Of a DNA stretch of 64,000 nt, positions 8,700-17,487 are shown piece by piece. The stretch spans positions 806,001 through 870,000 of the forward strand of contig LT608311.1 of the NCBI GenBank assembly GCA_900095875.1. Reading direction: 5' to 3'. Each line of letters opens with the position of its first letter. The stretch's first letter is position 1. Source of the DNA: Caecibacter massiliensis (GTDB lineage Bacteria > Bacillota > Negativicutes > Veillonellales > Megasphaeraceae). Under the pieces are notes generated by a model. That model searched no databases. It was not told the DNA's origin and worked only from the letters and a program-made list of their open reading frames with translations. The translations under genes and the position numbers were made by a program.

Positions 8700-8751
8700 A
8701 GATGTATATAATAAAATTCATTCTCATATACGAGATGTGGAGGGGATATAC

Positions 8752-9015
8752 ATGGGATTCTTCAGTAACCTTTTCGGTTCCAGTCAGGAAGGAAAAGAAA
8801 AATATATCTATATCAGCGGCATGATGTGCGACCATTGCGCGGCCCACGTAAAAGAAGCGTTGGAAGCCGTACCTGGCGTCGTGAAAGCCAAAGTCAGCCT
8901 TATGGATAAACGGGCTACCGTCCATGTAACCGATGAGGCGGATGAAAAAGCCATGTTTAAAGCCGTCGTCAATGCCGGCTATTCCGTAGACAAGATTACC
9001 GATACAAAAGAATAA
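8752..9015 (+). CDS. Heavy-metal-associated (HMA) domain protein, CopZ-like
   Basis: An 87-residue protein with one HMA domain. The metal site is GMMCDHCAAHV (CxxC about residues 26-29), followed by the typical strand-helix pattern ending GYSVDKI. CopZ-type proteins carry Cu(I) to P-type ATPases; other HMA proteins bind Zn or Cd. A 20-residue N-terminal extension, MGFFSNLFG followed by a charged stretch, is not part of the usual 68-residue CopZ and might be an amphipathic membrane-contacting helix (inference). The start at 8752 is chosen because GGAGGGG lies 8 bases upstream; the longer frame has no ribosome binding site. No copA lies nearby. Confidence 0.85.
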   Translation: MGFFSNLFGSSQEGKEKYIYISGMMCDHCAAHVKEALEAVPGVVKAKVSLMDKRATVHVTDEADEKAMFKAVVNAGYSVDKITDTKE

Positions 9016-9064
9016 AAAGCGTCGTCACTACCATTCTGATGCATGTGTACTTACGATGCCGCAT

Positions 9065-9108
9065 ACAAAGAACTAGAGCCTGTCAGATGACAGGCTCTAG
9101 TTCTTTGT
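9065..9108. terminator. Long perfect hairpin between convergent genes
   Basis: A 20-base perfect inverted repeat with a 4-base AGAT loop lies between the HMA gene and the adhesin gene, which converge. The T content on either side is modest, so this is probably a bidirectional terminator. Confidence 0.7.
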
Positions 9109-9152
9109 AGTGTATTCTATTTTACTTCCACTGTTGTTTCTGCTACGACAGG

Positions 9153-11999
9153 TTATTTGGCAGCTTTTTCTGCTTTGAGCTGTTCAATTTCTTTCTGCTG
9201 AGCCGCTAACTGATCCTGTAACTGACCAACAACTTTGTACAGTTCTTCCGCATCGGGCGAAGTGGTCTTTGTCTTAGCCGAGGACGGGCCAATCTTAAAG
9301 CTCAGTCCAAAGGTATACGCATTGTCAGAATCACCCATAGTGCTGGCAGCACTGAACATAACATTTTCGTTCGGGCGATAGAATGCGCCGAGAGCAACGC
9401 TGTTTTCTCCTTTGAACGAACCGGAAGCAACGGCGAAGTTGAGTTTATTAGCCGGGTCAAAGTCGAGAGGATGAAGACCAGCCAATGCAGCCGAACGAGC
9501 ACCGACTTTATTGATGTCTGTCTTCATAGAGCTGTAATCACTGAACAACTGATTGATATTAGCACTATTCTGACCTACTTGGGCATCCAGGGCATTCAGA
9601 TTCTGGCCAACGCTATTATTGCTCTTGACATAGTTACCATCTTTCGTCGTGCCGATAGCCTGTGCATTGTTTGCAATCTGATTCTGCAGCGTCTGGTCTG
9701 CTGCTGCACGGGTCTGGGCTTCCTGCAAATCTACGGCACTCAGTGCATTGAATCCATCAGCTACGTTCTTGTTAATCGTGTTGACAGAGCTTACCAGATT
9801 GTCATTGACCTGTTTGATGACTTTATCCTGTGCGGCATCAGCGCCCTTGCGTTCAGCTCGTTCCTGTGCAACGGCCTGATCACGGGCAGTAGCTTCTGCA
9901 TCGATATTATCCTGCAGCGTCTTATCTGCAGCTGCACGAGTCTGAGCTTCAGCAAGATCGTTTTTATTCAGCTGATCGGTAATCGTACCGATGTTTTTGT
10001 TAATCGTATCGACAGAGCTTACCAGATTGTCATTGACCTGTTTGATGACTTTATCCTGTGCGGCATCAGCGCCCTTGCGTTCAGCTCGTTCCTGTGCAAC
10101 GGCCTGATCACGGGCAGTAGCTTCTGCATCGATATTATCCTGCAACGTCTTATCTGCAGCTGCACGAGTCTGAGCTTCAGCAAGATCGTTTTTATTCAGC
10201 TGATCGGTAATCGTACCGATGTTTTTGTTAATCGTATCGACAGAGCTTACCAGATTGTCATTGACCTGTTTGATGACTTTATCCTGTGCGGCATCAGCGC
10301 CCTTGCGTTCAGCTCGTTCCTGTGCAACGGCCTGATCACGGGCAGTAGCTTCTGCATCGATATTATCCTGCAACGTCTTATCTGCAGCTGCACGAGTCTG
10401 AGCTTCAGCAAGATCGTTTTTATTCAGCTGATCGGTAATCGTACCGATGTTTTTGTTAATCGTATCGACAGAGCTTACCAGATTGTCATTGACCTGTTTG
10501 ATGACTTTATCCTGTGCGGCATCGGCACCAATACGATCTGCAATTTCCTTATGAAGAGCCGTATCTACATTAGTGAGATTCTGACCGACAGACTGATCTT
10601 TCTTAATCAAATCACTTTCCGATGTGACATTCTGATTATTAGAAATCAAATCGACCCGGTCTTTCAATCCATCTGCAACGTCATTGGCATTTTTAGCAGC
10701 TGCCGTAGCATCATTGGCTGCCTGCGTAGCAGCTTTAGTCGCATCGGCAGATGCAAGGGCATTTGCATCTTTCAAGGTATTCTGAATATCAGCAATATCC
10801 TGTTTATTCTGGGCAATGTTGCCTGCATTTGTATGGATTTCAGCATTTGCTTTATCTACCCGGCCATCGGTGTCAGAAAGATGTTTTTCCAAATTCTTTG
10901 CACTATCAACGATAACCTTAGAGTTATTCTGAATGGCTGTAGTCAACGTTTCATTAATCTTACCCTGGTTAGTTAAAGAGTCGGTAATATTTTTCTGAAG
11001 GTTGGCAACATCGGTCTGGCGAGCTGTTGTTTCTGCATCGATATTTTTCTGTAAGGTCTGGTCTGCAGCATCACGGGCCTGAGCTTCAGCAAGATTGTTT
11101 TTATTGAGCTGATCGGTAATCGTTCCAATGTTTTTGTTAATCGTATCGACAGAACTTACCAGATTATCATTGACCTGTTTGATAACTTTATCCTGCGCAG
11201 CATCGGCACCAATACGGGCTGCCGTTTCTTTGGCCAAGGCGCCGTCCAGGTTGGTTACGTTTTCACCAATGGTATTATCAGCTTTAACAACAGCACCATC
11301 TTGTACCGCTGCGTCGCTCTTGCTGACGTAATTGGCTGCTGTCTGATTTTCCAAATATTCCTTTACGTTGGTAATCCGGGTATCCAGCTGCGTATCGGCA
11401 TCCGTACGGGCAGTTGCTTCTGCATCGATATTCTTCTGTAAGGTCTGGTCTGCGGCACTCAGTGCATTGAACCCATCAGCCACGTTCTTGTTAATCTTGT
11501 TGACAGAACTTACCAGATTATCATTGACCTGTTTGATAACCTTATCCTGCGCAGCATCAGCACCAATGCGGGCTGCTGTTTCTTTGGCCAAGGCGCCATC
11601 CAGATTAGTTACATTTTCGCCAATGGTATTGCCAGCTTTAGCAACAGCACCATCTTGTACCGCTGCGTCGCTCTTGCTGACGTAATTGGCTGCTGTCTGA
11701 TTTTCCAAATATTCCTTTACGTTGGTAATCCGGGTATCCAGCTGCGTATCGGCATCCGTACGGGCAGTAGCTTCATCAGCAATAGCCGTCTTATTAGCAG
11801 CAATATCCGTGGAGTAATCCTTTGCCGCCGATTGAGCATTTTCCAATTGTGAAATTCTTTGTGTATTTGAATTAACGCCTTGTCTTACTTCGTTAAATTC
11901 CTGATCCGTAACTTCAGCAAATACACTGCCACCGAACATGGTGGCACCCATCAAGCCGGCCAAAATAGCTGTCGTCAATTTTTTCCCTGATAAATTCAT
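9153..11999 (-). CDS. Trimeric autotransporter adhesin (YadA-like) with repeat coiled-coil stalk
   Basis: A 948-residue surface protein. Residues 1-29 form a Sec signal peptide ending GGSVFAE. The next 750 residues are a low-complexity, Ala/Asp/Asn-rich coiled-coil stalk in which DAAQDKVIKQVNDNLVSSV recurs at least six times. A YadA-type anchor follows at about 815-900: GARSAALAGLHPLDFDPANK, then amphipathic strands ending YTFGLSFKIG. Such proteins trimerise and cross the outer membrane as a 12-stranded barrel. Unlike YadA, where the barrel ends the protein, about 45 residues follow it, including the heptad-like segment KVVGQLQDQLAAQQKEIEQL. There is no obvious head domain. Ligand unknown. 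The DNA repeats could vary stalk length by recombination. Confidence 0.88.
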   Translation of the reverse strand: MNLSGKKLTTAILAGLMGATMFGGSVFAEVTDQEFNEVRQGVNSNTQRISQLENAQSAAKDYSTDIAANKTAIADEATARTDADTQLDTRITNVKEYLENQTAANYVSKSDAAVQDGAVAKAGNTIGENVTNLDGALAKETAARIGADAAQDKVIKQVNDNLVSSVNKINKNVADGFNALSAADQTLQKNIDAEATARTDADTQLDTRITNVKEYLENQTAANYVSKSDAAVQDGAVVKADNTIGENVTNLDGALAKETAARIGADAAQDKVIKQVNDNLVSSVDTINKNIGTITDQLNKNNLAEAQARDAADQTLQKNIDAETTARQTDVANLQKNITDSLTNQGKINETLTTAIQNNSKVIVDSAKNLEKHLSDTDGRVDKANAEIHTNAGNIAQNKQDIADIQNTLKDANALASADATKAATQAANDATAAAKNANDVADGLKDRVDLISNNQNVTSESDLIKKDQSVGQNLTNVDTALHKEIADRIGADAAQDKVIKQVNDNLVSSVDTINKNIGTITDQLNKNDLAEAQTRAAADKTLQDNIDAEATARDQAVAQERAERKGADAAQDKVIKQVNDNLVSSVDTINKNIGTITDQLNKNDLAEAQTRAAADKTLQDNIDAEATARDQAVAQERAERKGADAAQDKVIKQVNDNLVSSVDTINKNIGTITDQLNKNDLAEAQTRAAADKTLQDNIDAEATARDQAVAQERAERKGADAAQDKVIKQVNDNLVSSVNTINKNVADGFNALSAVDLQEAQTRAAADQTLQNQIANNAQAIGTTKDGNYVKSNNSVGQNLNALDAQVGQNSANINQLFSDYSSMKTDINKVGARSAALAGLHPLDFDPANKLNFAVASGSFKGENSVALGAFYRPNENVMFSAASTMGDSDNAYTFGLSFKIGPSSAKTKTTSPDAEELYKVVGQLQDQLAAQQKEIEQLKAEKAAK
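9811..10494 (-). repeat. Three tandem 228-bp repeats in the adhesin stalk
   Basis: Near-identical 228-base units (76 codons) start at 9811, 10039 and 10267; the next partial copy starts at 10495. Only a few bases differ between copies (for example CTGCAGCGTC against CTGCAACGTC). A second, looser duplication in the same gene is spaced 354 bases (118 codons), seen in the matching segments beginning at 11341 and 11695. All spacings are multiples of three, so copy-number change would keep the frame. Confidence 0.92.
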
Positions 12000-12507
12000 G
12001 ATTCTCTCCTCCTGTTACATGAAATACACTTATGAATTTTTATTTCACGAACTAATTTTCCTTGTTCCTGACCGGCATGTCAGGTTACCCAAGGAAAGGA
12101 GCAGAGAATATAAAACAGGCAGCATGCTGTAATAGCTGTATCTTTTTTTATATTTATAGTAATGATTTCTTATATTAATAGAAAATAGTGTCGAACAAAT
12201 ACCCCCCCTCGGTATATTCGAGGCGCAAAAATTTTCTTCTTTTCATATATTGTATTGCACATCATCGGCACAAATATACACTGGTCAGGAGCCATATTGC
12301 CACCTCCTTCCTATAAAATAATAAACAAAAAAATAAATCTTTTTGCTTGACCCTATTGTATCAAATTTACATATATTTGTCACGAAATGGATATATTATT
12401 ATCCTATTGATGTAATGTGCTATCTTTTCCATGTCAATTTTGTTTTAAAATATATGCAAATATTCATTAGCATCGTATACGTAAGCAATAATTTTGACAC
12501 TGTAGAC
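12000..12507. other. AT-rich adhesin upstream region
   Basis: No credible gene is seen here. The adhesin ribosome binding site is AGGAGGAGAG just upstream of 11999. A short inverted repeat, CCTGAC/GTCAGG, lies at about 12067-12083. On the minus strand a small hairpin CCTCG/CGAGG runs into a GGGGGGG tract (rc of 12202-12208), just upstream of a weak promoter-like pair TTGTTC-18-TATAAG. Confidence 0.5.
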
Positions 12508-12543
12508 AAAAAGTCTGCCGCACCTGGCATGCGACAGACTTTT
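12508..12543 (-). terminator. Terminator of the ornithine decarboxylase gene
   Basis: Read on the minus strand, AAGTCTGTCGCA pairs with TGCGGCAGACTT around a short loop and is followed by TTTTT. It lies 30 bases after the decarboxylase stop. Confidence 0.75.
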
Positions 12544-12572
12544 ATTTTATAATGCACAGCAACATTCCTGTT

Positions 12573-14729
12573 CTATTCTTTTAATACATATCCATACGCA
12601 CGGATGCGGTCACCTTCGTGTTCCAGGTATACGCCCTGGATTTCCAGTGCAAAGCCGGGCAGTTCATTCAGGCTTTCTTCCAATGCCTTGAAATACTGGA
12701 CAGCCGTATGGGACCAGCGTTCACCTGGTACGACGCAAAGGACGCCCGGCGGATATGGCAGCGCTCCTTCCAGAGCAATGCGGCCTTCGATTTCATCGAG
12801 AGGTACCAGTTCCCGTTCGCCCCGGATAAAGGCGTAATGGGCTTCCTGGGGACGCATGACGTATTCCGGGAAAAATTCTTTGCGGAATAGTTTTTTCTGC
12901 AAATCCTTAACATTCCGGTCTTTGAAGAAGTCGTGCATTTCCTGACAAAGCTGCCGCAGCGTATATCCCGTATAGCGGCCGGGGTACTTATTGTATACGC
13001 CCAGCAGGACTTCCTGCATAGGGACGTTGTTATCCACAAACCGTTCAAAGCGGACAAGCTGGCTCGTGAGAAAACGGAGTTTATTCTTATTTTCTGCCGG
13101 CGTCAGCAAAAACAGGATAGAATTGAGATCGCATTTTTCCGGAATGACTCCATTTCCCCGCAGATACGTAGCCAGAATATTGGCATGGATACCGAAGTTT
13201 TCATACTCTCCCGTTTCGGCATCGATTCCCGGCGTCGTTAGCAGCAGTTTACAGGGATCGACGCGATACTGATTGGGACCATACCCTTCAAAGGCATGCC
13301 ATCTGGCACCGGGTTCAAAAGTGAAGTAATCAATATCATCGGCCATAGCTTCCGTATTTCCCTTCTGCCACGGCCGGTCATGCACTACAGGTGCCACAAA
13401 GGGACGGATATAGTGACAGCGGCGAAGAATATCTTTGCGGGCTTCTATTCCCATTTTTACACAGTCCCGCCACATCTTGCGCCCGGCGTCACCGGCATGG
13501 ATTTTGGCATTGACATCGAGAGTAGCAAAGAGCGGATAAAACGGGCTCGTCGTCGCCTGAGCCATGAATGCGTTATTAATAGTCTTGTGATTCACATAGC
13601 GCGGCTGGTCGTGAATATGACTATCCTTTTTGTGAATCTGTGACGTTTGGGAAAAACCGGCCTGTTGTTTGTGTACGGACTGGACGACAAAGATGCCCGG
13701 GTCGTCTTTTCCCAGGTCCAGGAGCAGCGGGCTGCTATCTTTGAGCATGGGAATGAATTGTTCATATCCGGCCCAGGCTGAATCAAAGAGGATGTAATCA
13801 CAGAGATGACCAATGCGGTCTACTACGTAGCGGGCATTATACAGAGTCCCATCATACGTATCCAGCTGAATGACTGCCAGACGGAACGGGCGGGGCTGCT
13901 TCGCCTTTTCCGGGTCCCGTTCAGCAGCAAGCTGCCGCAGATACGTTTCATCAAAGCAATGAGCATCAATGCCGCCAATAAACCCATAGGGATTGCGGGC
14001 CGTTTCCAGGTATACCGGCGTAGCTCCGGCCTGTATGAGCGCCCCGATGGCTACTGATTTATGATTATTCCGGTCATAGAGTACCAGGTCACCCGGCGTA
14101 AGAAGCGCATTAGTCACGACACGATTGGATGCCGATGACCCATTGAGGACGAAGTAGGTCTTGTCTGCATGAAAGACCTTGGCCGCAAAATCCTGCGAAT
14201 CGAGAGCCGGCCCCTCATGAATGAGCAGATCCCCCAGAGTAACGTCGGCATTACAGATGTCTGACTGAAAAATATGAGAACCAAAGAAATCGTACAGATA
14301 CCGGCCTGCCGGATGCTTCTTGAAAAAGGCGCCATCCTGATGGCCCGGGCAGTCGAACGGGTTGTTCTTTTCGCTGACGTATTCGACAAGCTCCCCGAAA
14401 AACGGAGGTAATACAGTCTGTTCATAATTACTGGCCAGACGTTCCGCCGTTTCAATGCAACGGCTCTTATTGACCATTTCTTCCGAAAGGACCATGTCTA
14501 CCTTATCCAGATAATGAGACGGCAGCTTTTCTCCACTTGGCATGATGACCATGATAGGGATGCCAAACCCGGTAGCATCGATGGTATCAATGTAGTCATA
14601 GTCCTGATCTGATAAGACGGCGACAGCCACATCGGTAAAATCCGTCTGTTCTACAGGCACGATTTCCCGGTCGCTGTCCACAAAATAATACTGCACGTCA
14701 AAACTGTACGCAATCTTTAAATGTTTCAT
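12573..14729 (-). CDS. speC: Ornithine decarboxylase (SpeC/SpeF type, fold-type I)
   Basis: A 718-residue decarboxylase of the large Orn/Lys/Arg class. It has an N-terminal response-regulator-like wing domain (about 1-110), a PLP domain and a C-terminal domain. The PLP Lys lies in QSVHKQQAGFSQTSQIHKKD. The PHK-type H-K-x-x-NNAFM segment and the TSPFYPLFATLDVNAKIH stretch match E. coli ornithine decarboxylases better than lysine or arginine enzymes. It converts ornithine to putrescine. No putrescine/ornithine antiporter lies beside it, which favours a biosynthetic role over acid resistance (inference). It stands alone, facing away from the M20 gene, and ends in a terminator. Confidence 0.9.
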   Translation of the reverse strand: MKHLKIAYSFDVQYYFVDSDREIVPVEQTDFTDVAVAVLSDQDYDYIDTIDATGFGIPIMVIMPSGEKLPSHYLDKVDMVLSEEMVNKSRCIETAERLASNYEQTVLPPFFGELVEYVSEKNNPFDCPGHQDGAFFKKHPAGRYLYDFFGSHIFQSDICNADVTLGDLLIHEGPALDSQDFAAKVFHADKTYFVLNGSSASNRVVTNALLTPGDLVLYDRNNHKSVAIGALIQAGATPVYLETARNPYGFIGGIDAHCFDETYLRQLAAERDPEKAKQPRPFRLAVIQLDTYDGTLYNARYVVDRIGHLCDYILFDSAWAGYEQFIPMLKDSSPLLLDLGKDDPGIFVVQSVHKQQAGFSQTSQIHKKDSHIHDQPRYVNHKTINNAFMAQATTSPFYPLFATLDVNAKIHAGDAGRKMWRDCVKMGIEARKDILRRCHYIRPFVAPVVHDRPWQKGNTEAMADDIDYFTFEPGARWHAFEGYGPNQYRVDPCKLLLTTPGIDAETGEYENFGIHANILATYLRGNGVIPEKCDLNSILFLLTPAENKNKLRFLTSQLVRFERFVDNNVPMQEVLLGVYNKYPGRYTGYTLRQLCQEMHDFFKDRNVKDLQKKLFRKEFFPEYVMRPQEAHYAFIRGERELVPLDEIEGRIALEGALPYPPGVLCVVPGERWSHTAVQYFKALEESLNELPGFALEIQGVYLEHEGDRIRAYGYVLKE

Positions 14730-14835
14730 ATGTTTTCTCTCCTATCCTCTTCCTTTCAATTTGATAGCCCTATTTTAGTCTTAATATATAAGAATAACAA
14801 GACTTGACAGATAATTTAATAAGATATATTCATTT

Positions 14836-16074
14836 CTATTGTGCCGTAAGCTGTCGAAGTGTCTGATAGAGGACTTCGGCCCCCTGTTGGATATACCTGT
14901 AATCGGTCCATTCTTCCGGCACATGGCTTCTTCCATCCCGGCTGGGTACGAAAATCATAGCAGTCGGCATCAAATGATTGAAAACCATTGTGTCATGACC
15001 GGCTCCAGAACACATGCGTTTGTATGGAATATGAAGCATCTGTGTCTGAGTTTCCAGAAGGTTCTGCAAAGACTGATCCATTTCGACAGGATCGGCATGT
15101 AACCGCTCTTCTATAGCATAGGAAAGGCCGGGATTCTGTTTCTTACTCGTTTCCAATGAGGCCTTTACAGCCTTCATGACCGTTTCAATACTATTCATGT
15201 TCCGGCTCCGGCAATCAATGGAAAACACCGTCTTATCCGGGATAATATTACCTGCCCCGGGATGAGTCTGGATTATTCCGGTGGTAAAGACCGTACCGTC
15301 TCCCAATGTCAACGCTGTATCAGCGCCGGCCGATACAGCGTTTGCCATAGCTAATACAGTATCAGCCCGCATTGTCATCGGTGTGGCACCTGCATGGTTA
15401 GAAATTCCTTTAATAGTAACAAAATAATATTTCAATCCTACAATTGCTTCAACGATTCCCAGTTCAAGATGTTCCCGGTCAAGGACAGGCCCTTGTTCGA
15501 TATGCAATTCTAAAAAAGCAGCCCAGTCTCCTGTATGTATCGTCTCACTGGCAATTTTTTCAGGATTCTTACCATAGGCCGTAAGGACCTCTGCAATCGA
15601 TTGCCCCTGAGCATTGCGGAAACGATGAATTTCATCGTCATAAAGTTGCCCGCACATAGCCCGGCATCCAAACAGGCCAGAGCCAAACTGAGGTCCTTCT
15701 TCTTCCGGAATAGCTATACAGCAAAAAGGCCGGCGGGGCCGGATTCCTGCATCGTGAAAAGCCCTCGCCGCTTCCAGTGCGGCACAGATACCTGCAATCC
15801 CATCGAAATTGCCTCCTTCTGGCACAGAATCGAGGTGGCTGCCTGAAACAACAGGGGCGAGTTCCGGTTGTTCTCCCTGCAAGGTCCCTAATATGGCACC
15901 TACGGCATTTTCCCGTACGGTAAGTCCGGCTTTTTTCATTTCTTCTGCGATATAATCAGCAGCTTGCCGGAATGCCGGTGTATAGGAAAAACGGTTACAT
16001 CCCCGTCCTTTCTTCGACTGAAACTGGGCAATCGTCGTTATATCTTTCTTTATTCGTTCTGCTTTTGTTATCAT
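14836..16074 (-). CDS. M20-family Zn hydrolase (hydantoinase/carbamoylase type)
   Basis: A 412-residue metallohydrolase of the M20/M28 allantoate amidohydrolase and N-carbamoyl-L-amino-acid hydrolase subfamily. Metal-ligand motifs are SGSHLDSVPEGGNFDG (about 77-92), IPEEEGPQFG (catalytic Glu pair) and LELHIEQGPVL. SGAGHDTM near the C-terminus supplies the final His. The enzymes split carbamoyl or ureido groups from amino acids or allantoate. The Lys-rich N-terminus shows no signal peptide. It sits upstream of the ornithine decarboxylase gene and downstream of argCBD but is separated from argD by a terminator. The exact substrate cannot be told; N-carbamoyl amino acid or allantoate are the main options. 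Confidence 0.85.
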   Translation of the reverse strand: MITKAERIKKDITTIAQFQSKKGRGCNRFSYTPAFRQAADYIAEEMKKAGLTVRENAVGAILGTLQGEQPELAPVVSGSHLDSVPEGGNFDGIAGICAALEAARAFHDAGIRPRRPFCCIAIPEEEGPQFGSGLFGCRAMCGQLYDDEIHRFRNAQGQSIAEVLTAYGKNPEKIASETIHTGDWAAFLELHIEQGPVLDREHLELGIVEAIVGLKYYFVTIKGISNHAGATPMTMRADTVLAMANAVSAGADTALTLGDGTVFTTGIIQTHPGAGNIIPDKTVFSIDCRSRNMNSIETVMKAVKASLETSKKQNPGLSYAIEERLHADPVEMDQSLQNLLETQTQMLHIPYKRMCSGAGHDTMVFNHLMPTAMIFVPSRDGRSHVPEEWTDYRYIQQGAEVLYQTLRQLTAQ

Positions 16075-16123
16075 AGAAACATTCCTTTCTTTATATACTA
16101 TGACATATTATAGCATGAACAGC

Positions 16124-16189
16124 ATAAAAACAAAAGCTGCCATGAGAGCCCGTTTATCGGGGATTGGGTTCTGTTTCTCACAGCAGCTT
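16124..16189 (-). terminator. Terminator after argD
   Basis: On the minus strand, AAGCTGCTGTGAGA pairs with TCTCATGGCAGCTT around an inner hairpin and is followed by TTGTTTTT. It lies just after the argD stop codon. Confidence 0.75.
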
Positions 16190-16204
16190 CTGTTTTAGAT
16201 TGTA

Positions 16205-17389
16205 TCAGCCATCAATGACGGCTTTAATTTTTTCTATACCCTTCTGCAGTACGTCCATGGGGATATTCAGCGGAGGCAGCAGGCGCAGGAGTCCATTGGC
16301 TGTCAGGACCAGGACGCCGGCATCGACGCATCCGTTGACGACTTCCATAAGATCTTTTTTCAGTTTGACGCCCAGCATGAGACCCAAGCCGGATACCCAT
16401 TCTACATTCTGGCAGCTTTCCAGTTCTTTTTTGATATATTCGCCTTTTTTACGGACGTCGGCCATGAGATCATCATCGAGACGATCAATAATGGAAATAG
16501 CTCCGGCAGCACAGATAGGATTACCGCCAAAAGTCGAGCCGTGGGTATGATCCGTCAGGGCGTGCTGACAGGAATCAGCAAACATCGTCACGGCAAATGG
16601 CAGCCCGCCTCCGATGGCCTTGGCTGTCGTTACAATATCTGGCTGTATACCATATCTCATATAAGCATAGAGAGCACCCGTACGGCCGTTACCTGTCTGC
16701 ACTTCATCGATAATGAGCAGAATGTCATGAGCTTTGGCATAATCCGCAACCTGATGGACGAAATCCGGATTCAGCGGATGGACACCGCCTTCACCTTGTA
16801 CCAGTTCCATCATGATGGCACAGGTCTTATTTTCTTCAGCCAGTTTTTTGACCGATTCGAAATTATCCGGTTCGGCATAGACAAATCCCGGCAGGAAGGG
16901 ACCGAAGTCCTGATGGAGTGAATCCTGACCGCAGGCAGTAAGAGTAGCCATTGTCCGGCCGTGGAAGCTATTTTTCAGAGTAATGATAGTATAGCGGCCA
17001 TCGCCATATTTATCGTGGGAATATTTACGGGCTGCTTTAATGGCGCATTCATTTGTTTCAGCACCGGAATTGGAGAAAAAGACTTTCTTCATGCCTGTTT
17101 TTTCGCAGATTTTTTTTGCCAGGACAATCTGTGGTTCTGTATAGAAAACGTTGGACATATGACTGAGTTTGCCCAGCTGATTGATGACAGCCTTCTGCCA
17201 TACGTCATCGCAAACGCCAAACACGTTGACGGCAATGCCGGCACTGAGGTCGATATATTCCTTGCCATTGACATCGTATACCAGAGAGCCTTTGCCATGA
17301 TCGAGAACGGCATCGAGGCGGTTATATACATTAACGATATATTCTTTATCTAATTTTTCAAATTCTTTCTTTTCTGTTTCTACAGACAT
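16205..17389 (-). CDS. argD: Acetylornithine aminotransferase
   Basis: A 394-residue class III aminotransferase that makes N-acetylornithine in arginine synthesis and often also acts in lysine synthesis. Visible motifs are FFSNSGAETNECAIKAARKY (PLP phosphate binding), SFHGRTMATL, LIIDEVQTGNGRTG with the PLP Asp, and the Schiff-base Lys in TTAKAIGGGLP. The frame is open further upstream, but the ATG at 17389 with AAAGGAGG 9 bases away is the clear start. It is the last gene of the argC-argB-argD operon, about 100 bases after argB. ArgJ or ArgE are not in this cluster. Confidence 0.93.
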   Translation of the reverse strand: MSVETEKKEFEKLDKEYIVNVYNRLDAVLDHGKGSLVYDVNGKEYIDLSAGIAVNVFGVCDDVWQKAVINQLGKLSHMSNVFYTEPQIVLAKKICEKTGMKKVFFSNSGAETNECAIKAARKYSHDKYGDGRYTIITLKNSFHGRTMATLTACGQDSLHQDFGPFLPGFVYAEPDNFESVKKLAEENKTCAIMMELVQGEGGVHPLNPDFVHQVADYAKAHDILLIIDEVQTGNGRTGALYAYMRYGIQPDIVTTAKAIGGGLPFAVTMFADSCQHALTDHTHGSTFGGNPICAAGAISIIDRLDDDLMADVRKKGEYIKKELESCQNVEWVSGLGLMLGVKLKKDLMEVVNGCVDAGVLVLTANGLLRLLPPLNIPMDVLQKGIEKIKAVIDG

Positions 17390-17487
17390 ATTTATTTCCT
17401 CCTTTAAAACAACCCTGTATACATATAGCAGATGCCCGGATACGTATAGTAATTCCAATGGCTGCTGAAACAACAGTCATCGAGGCA

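Noticed and set aside
9811-10494. Regular repeats as a possible CRISPR array
   Set aside because: The units are 228 bases, coding and without spacers.
9471-10976. A 501-codon open frame opposite the adhesin
   Set aside because: It repeats with the same 228-base period as the adhesin and has no recognisable domain or ribosome site.
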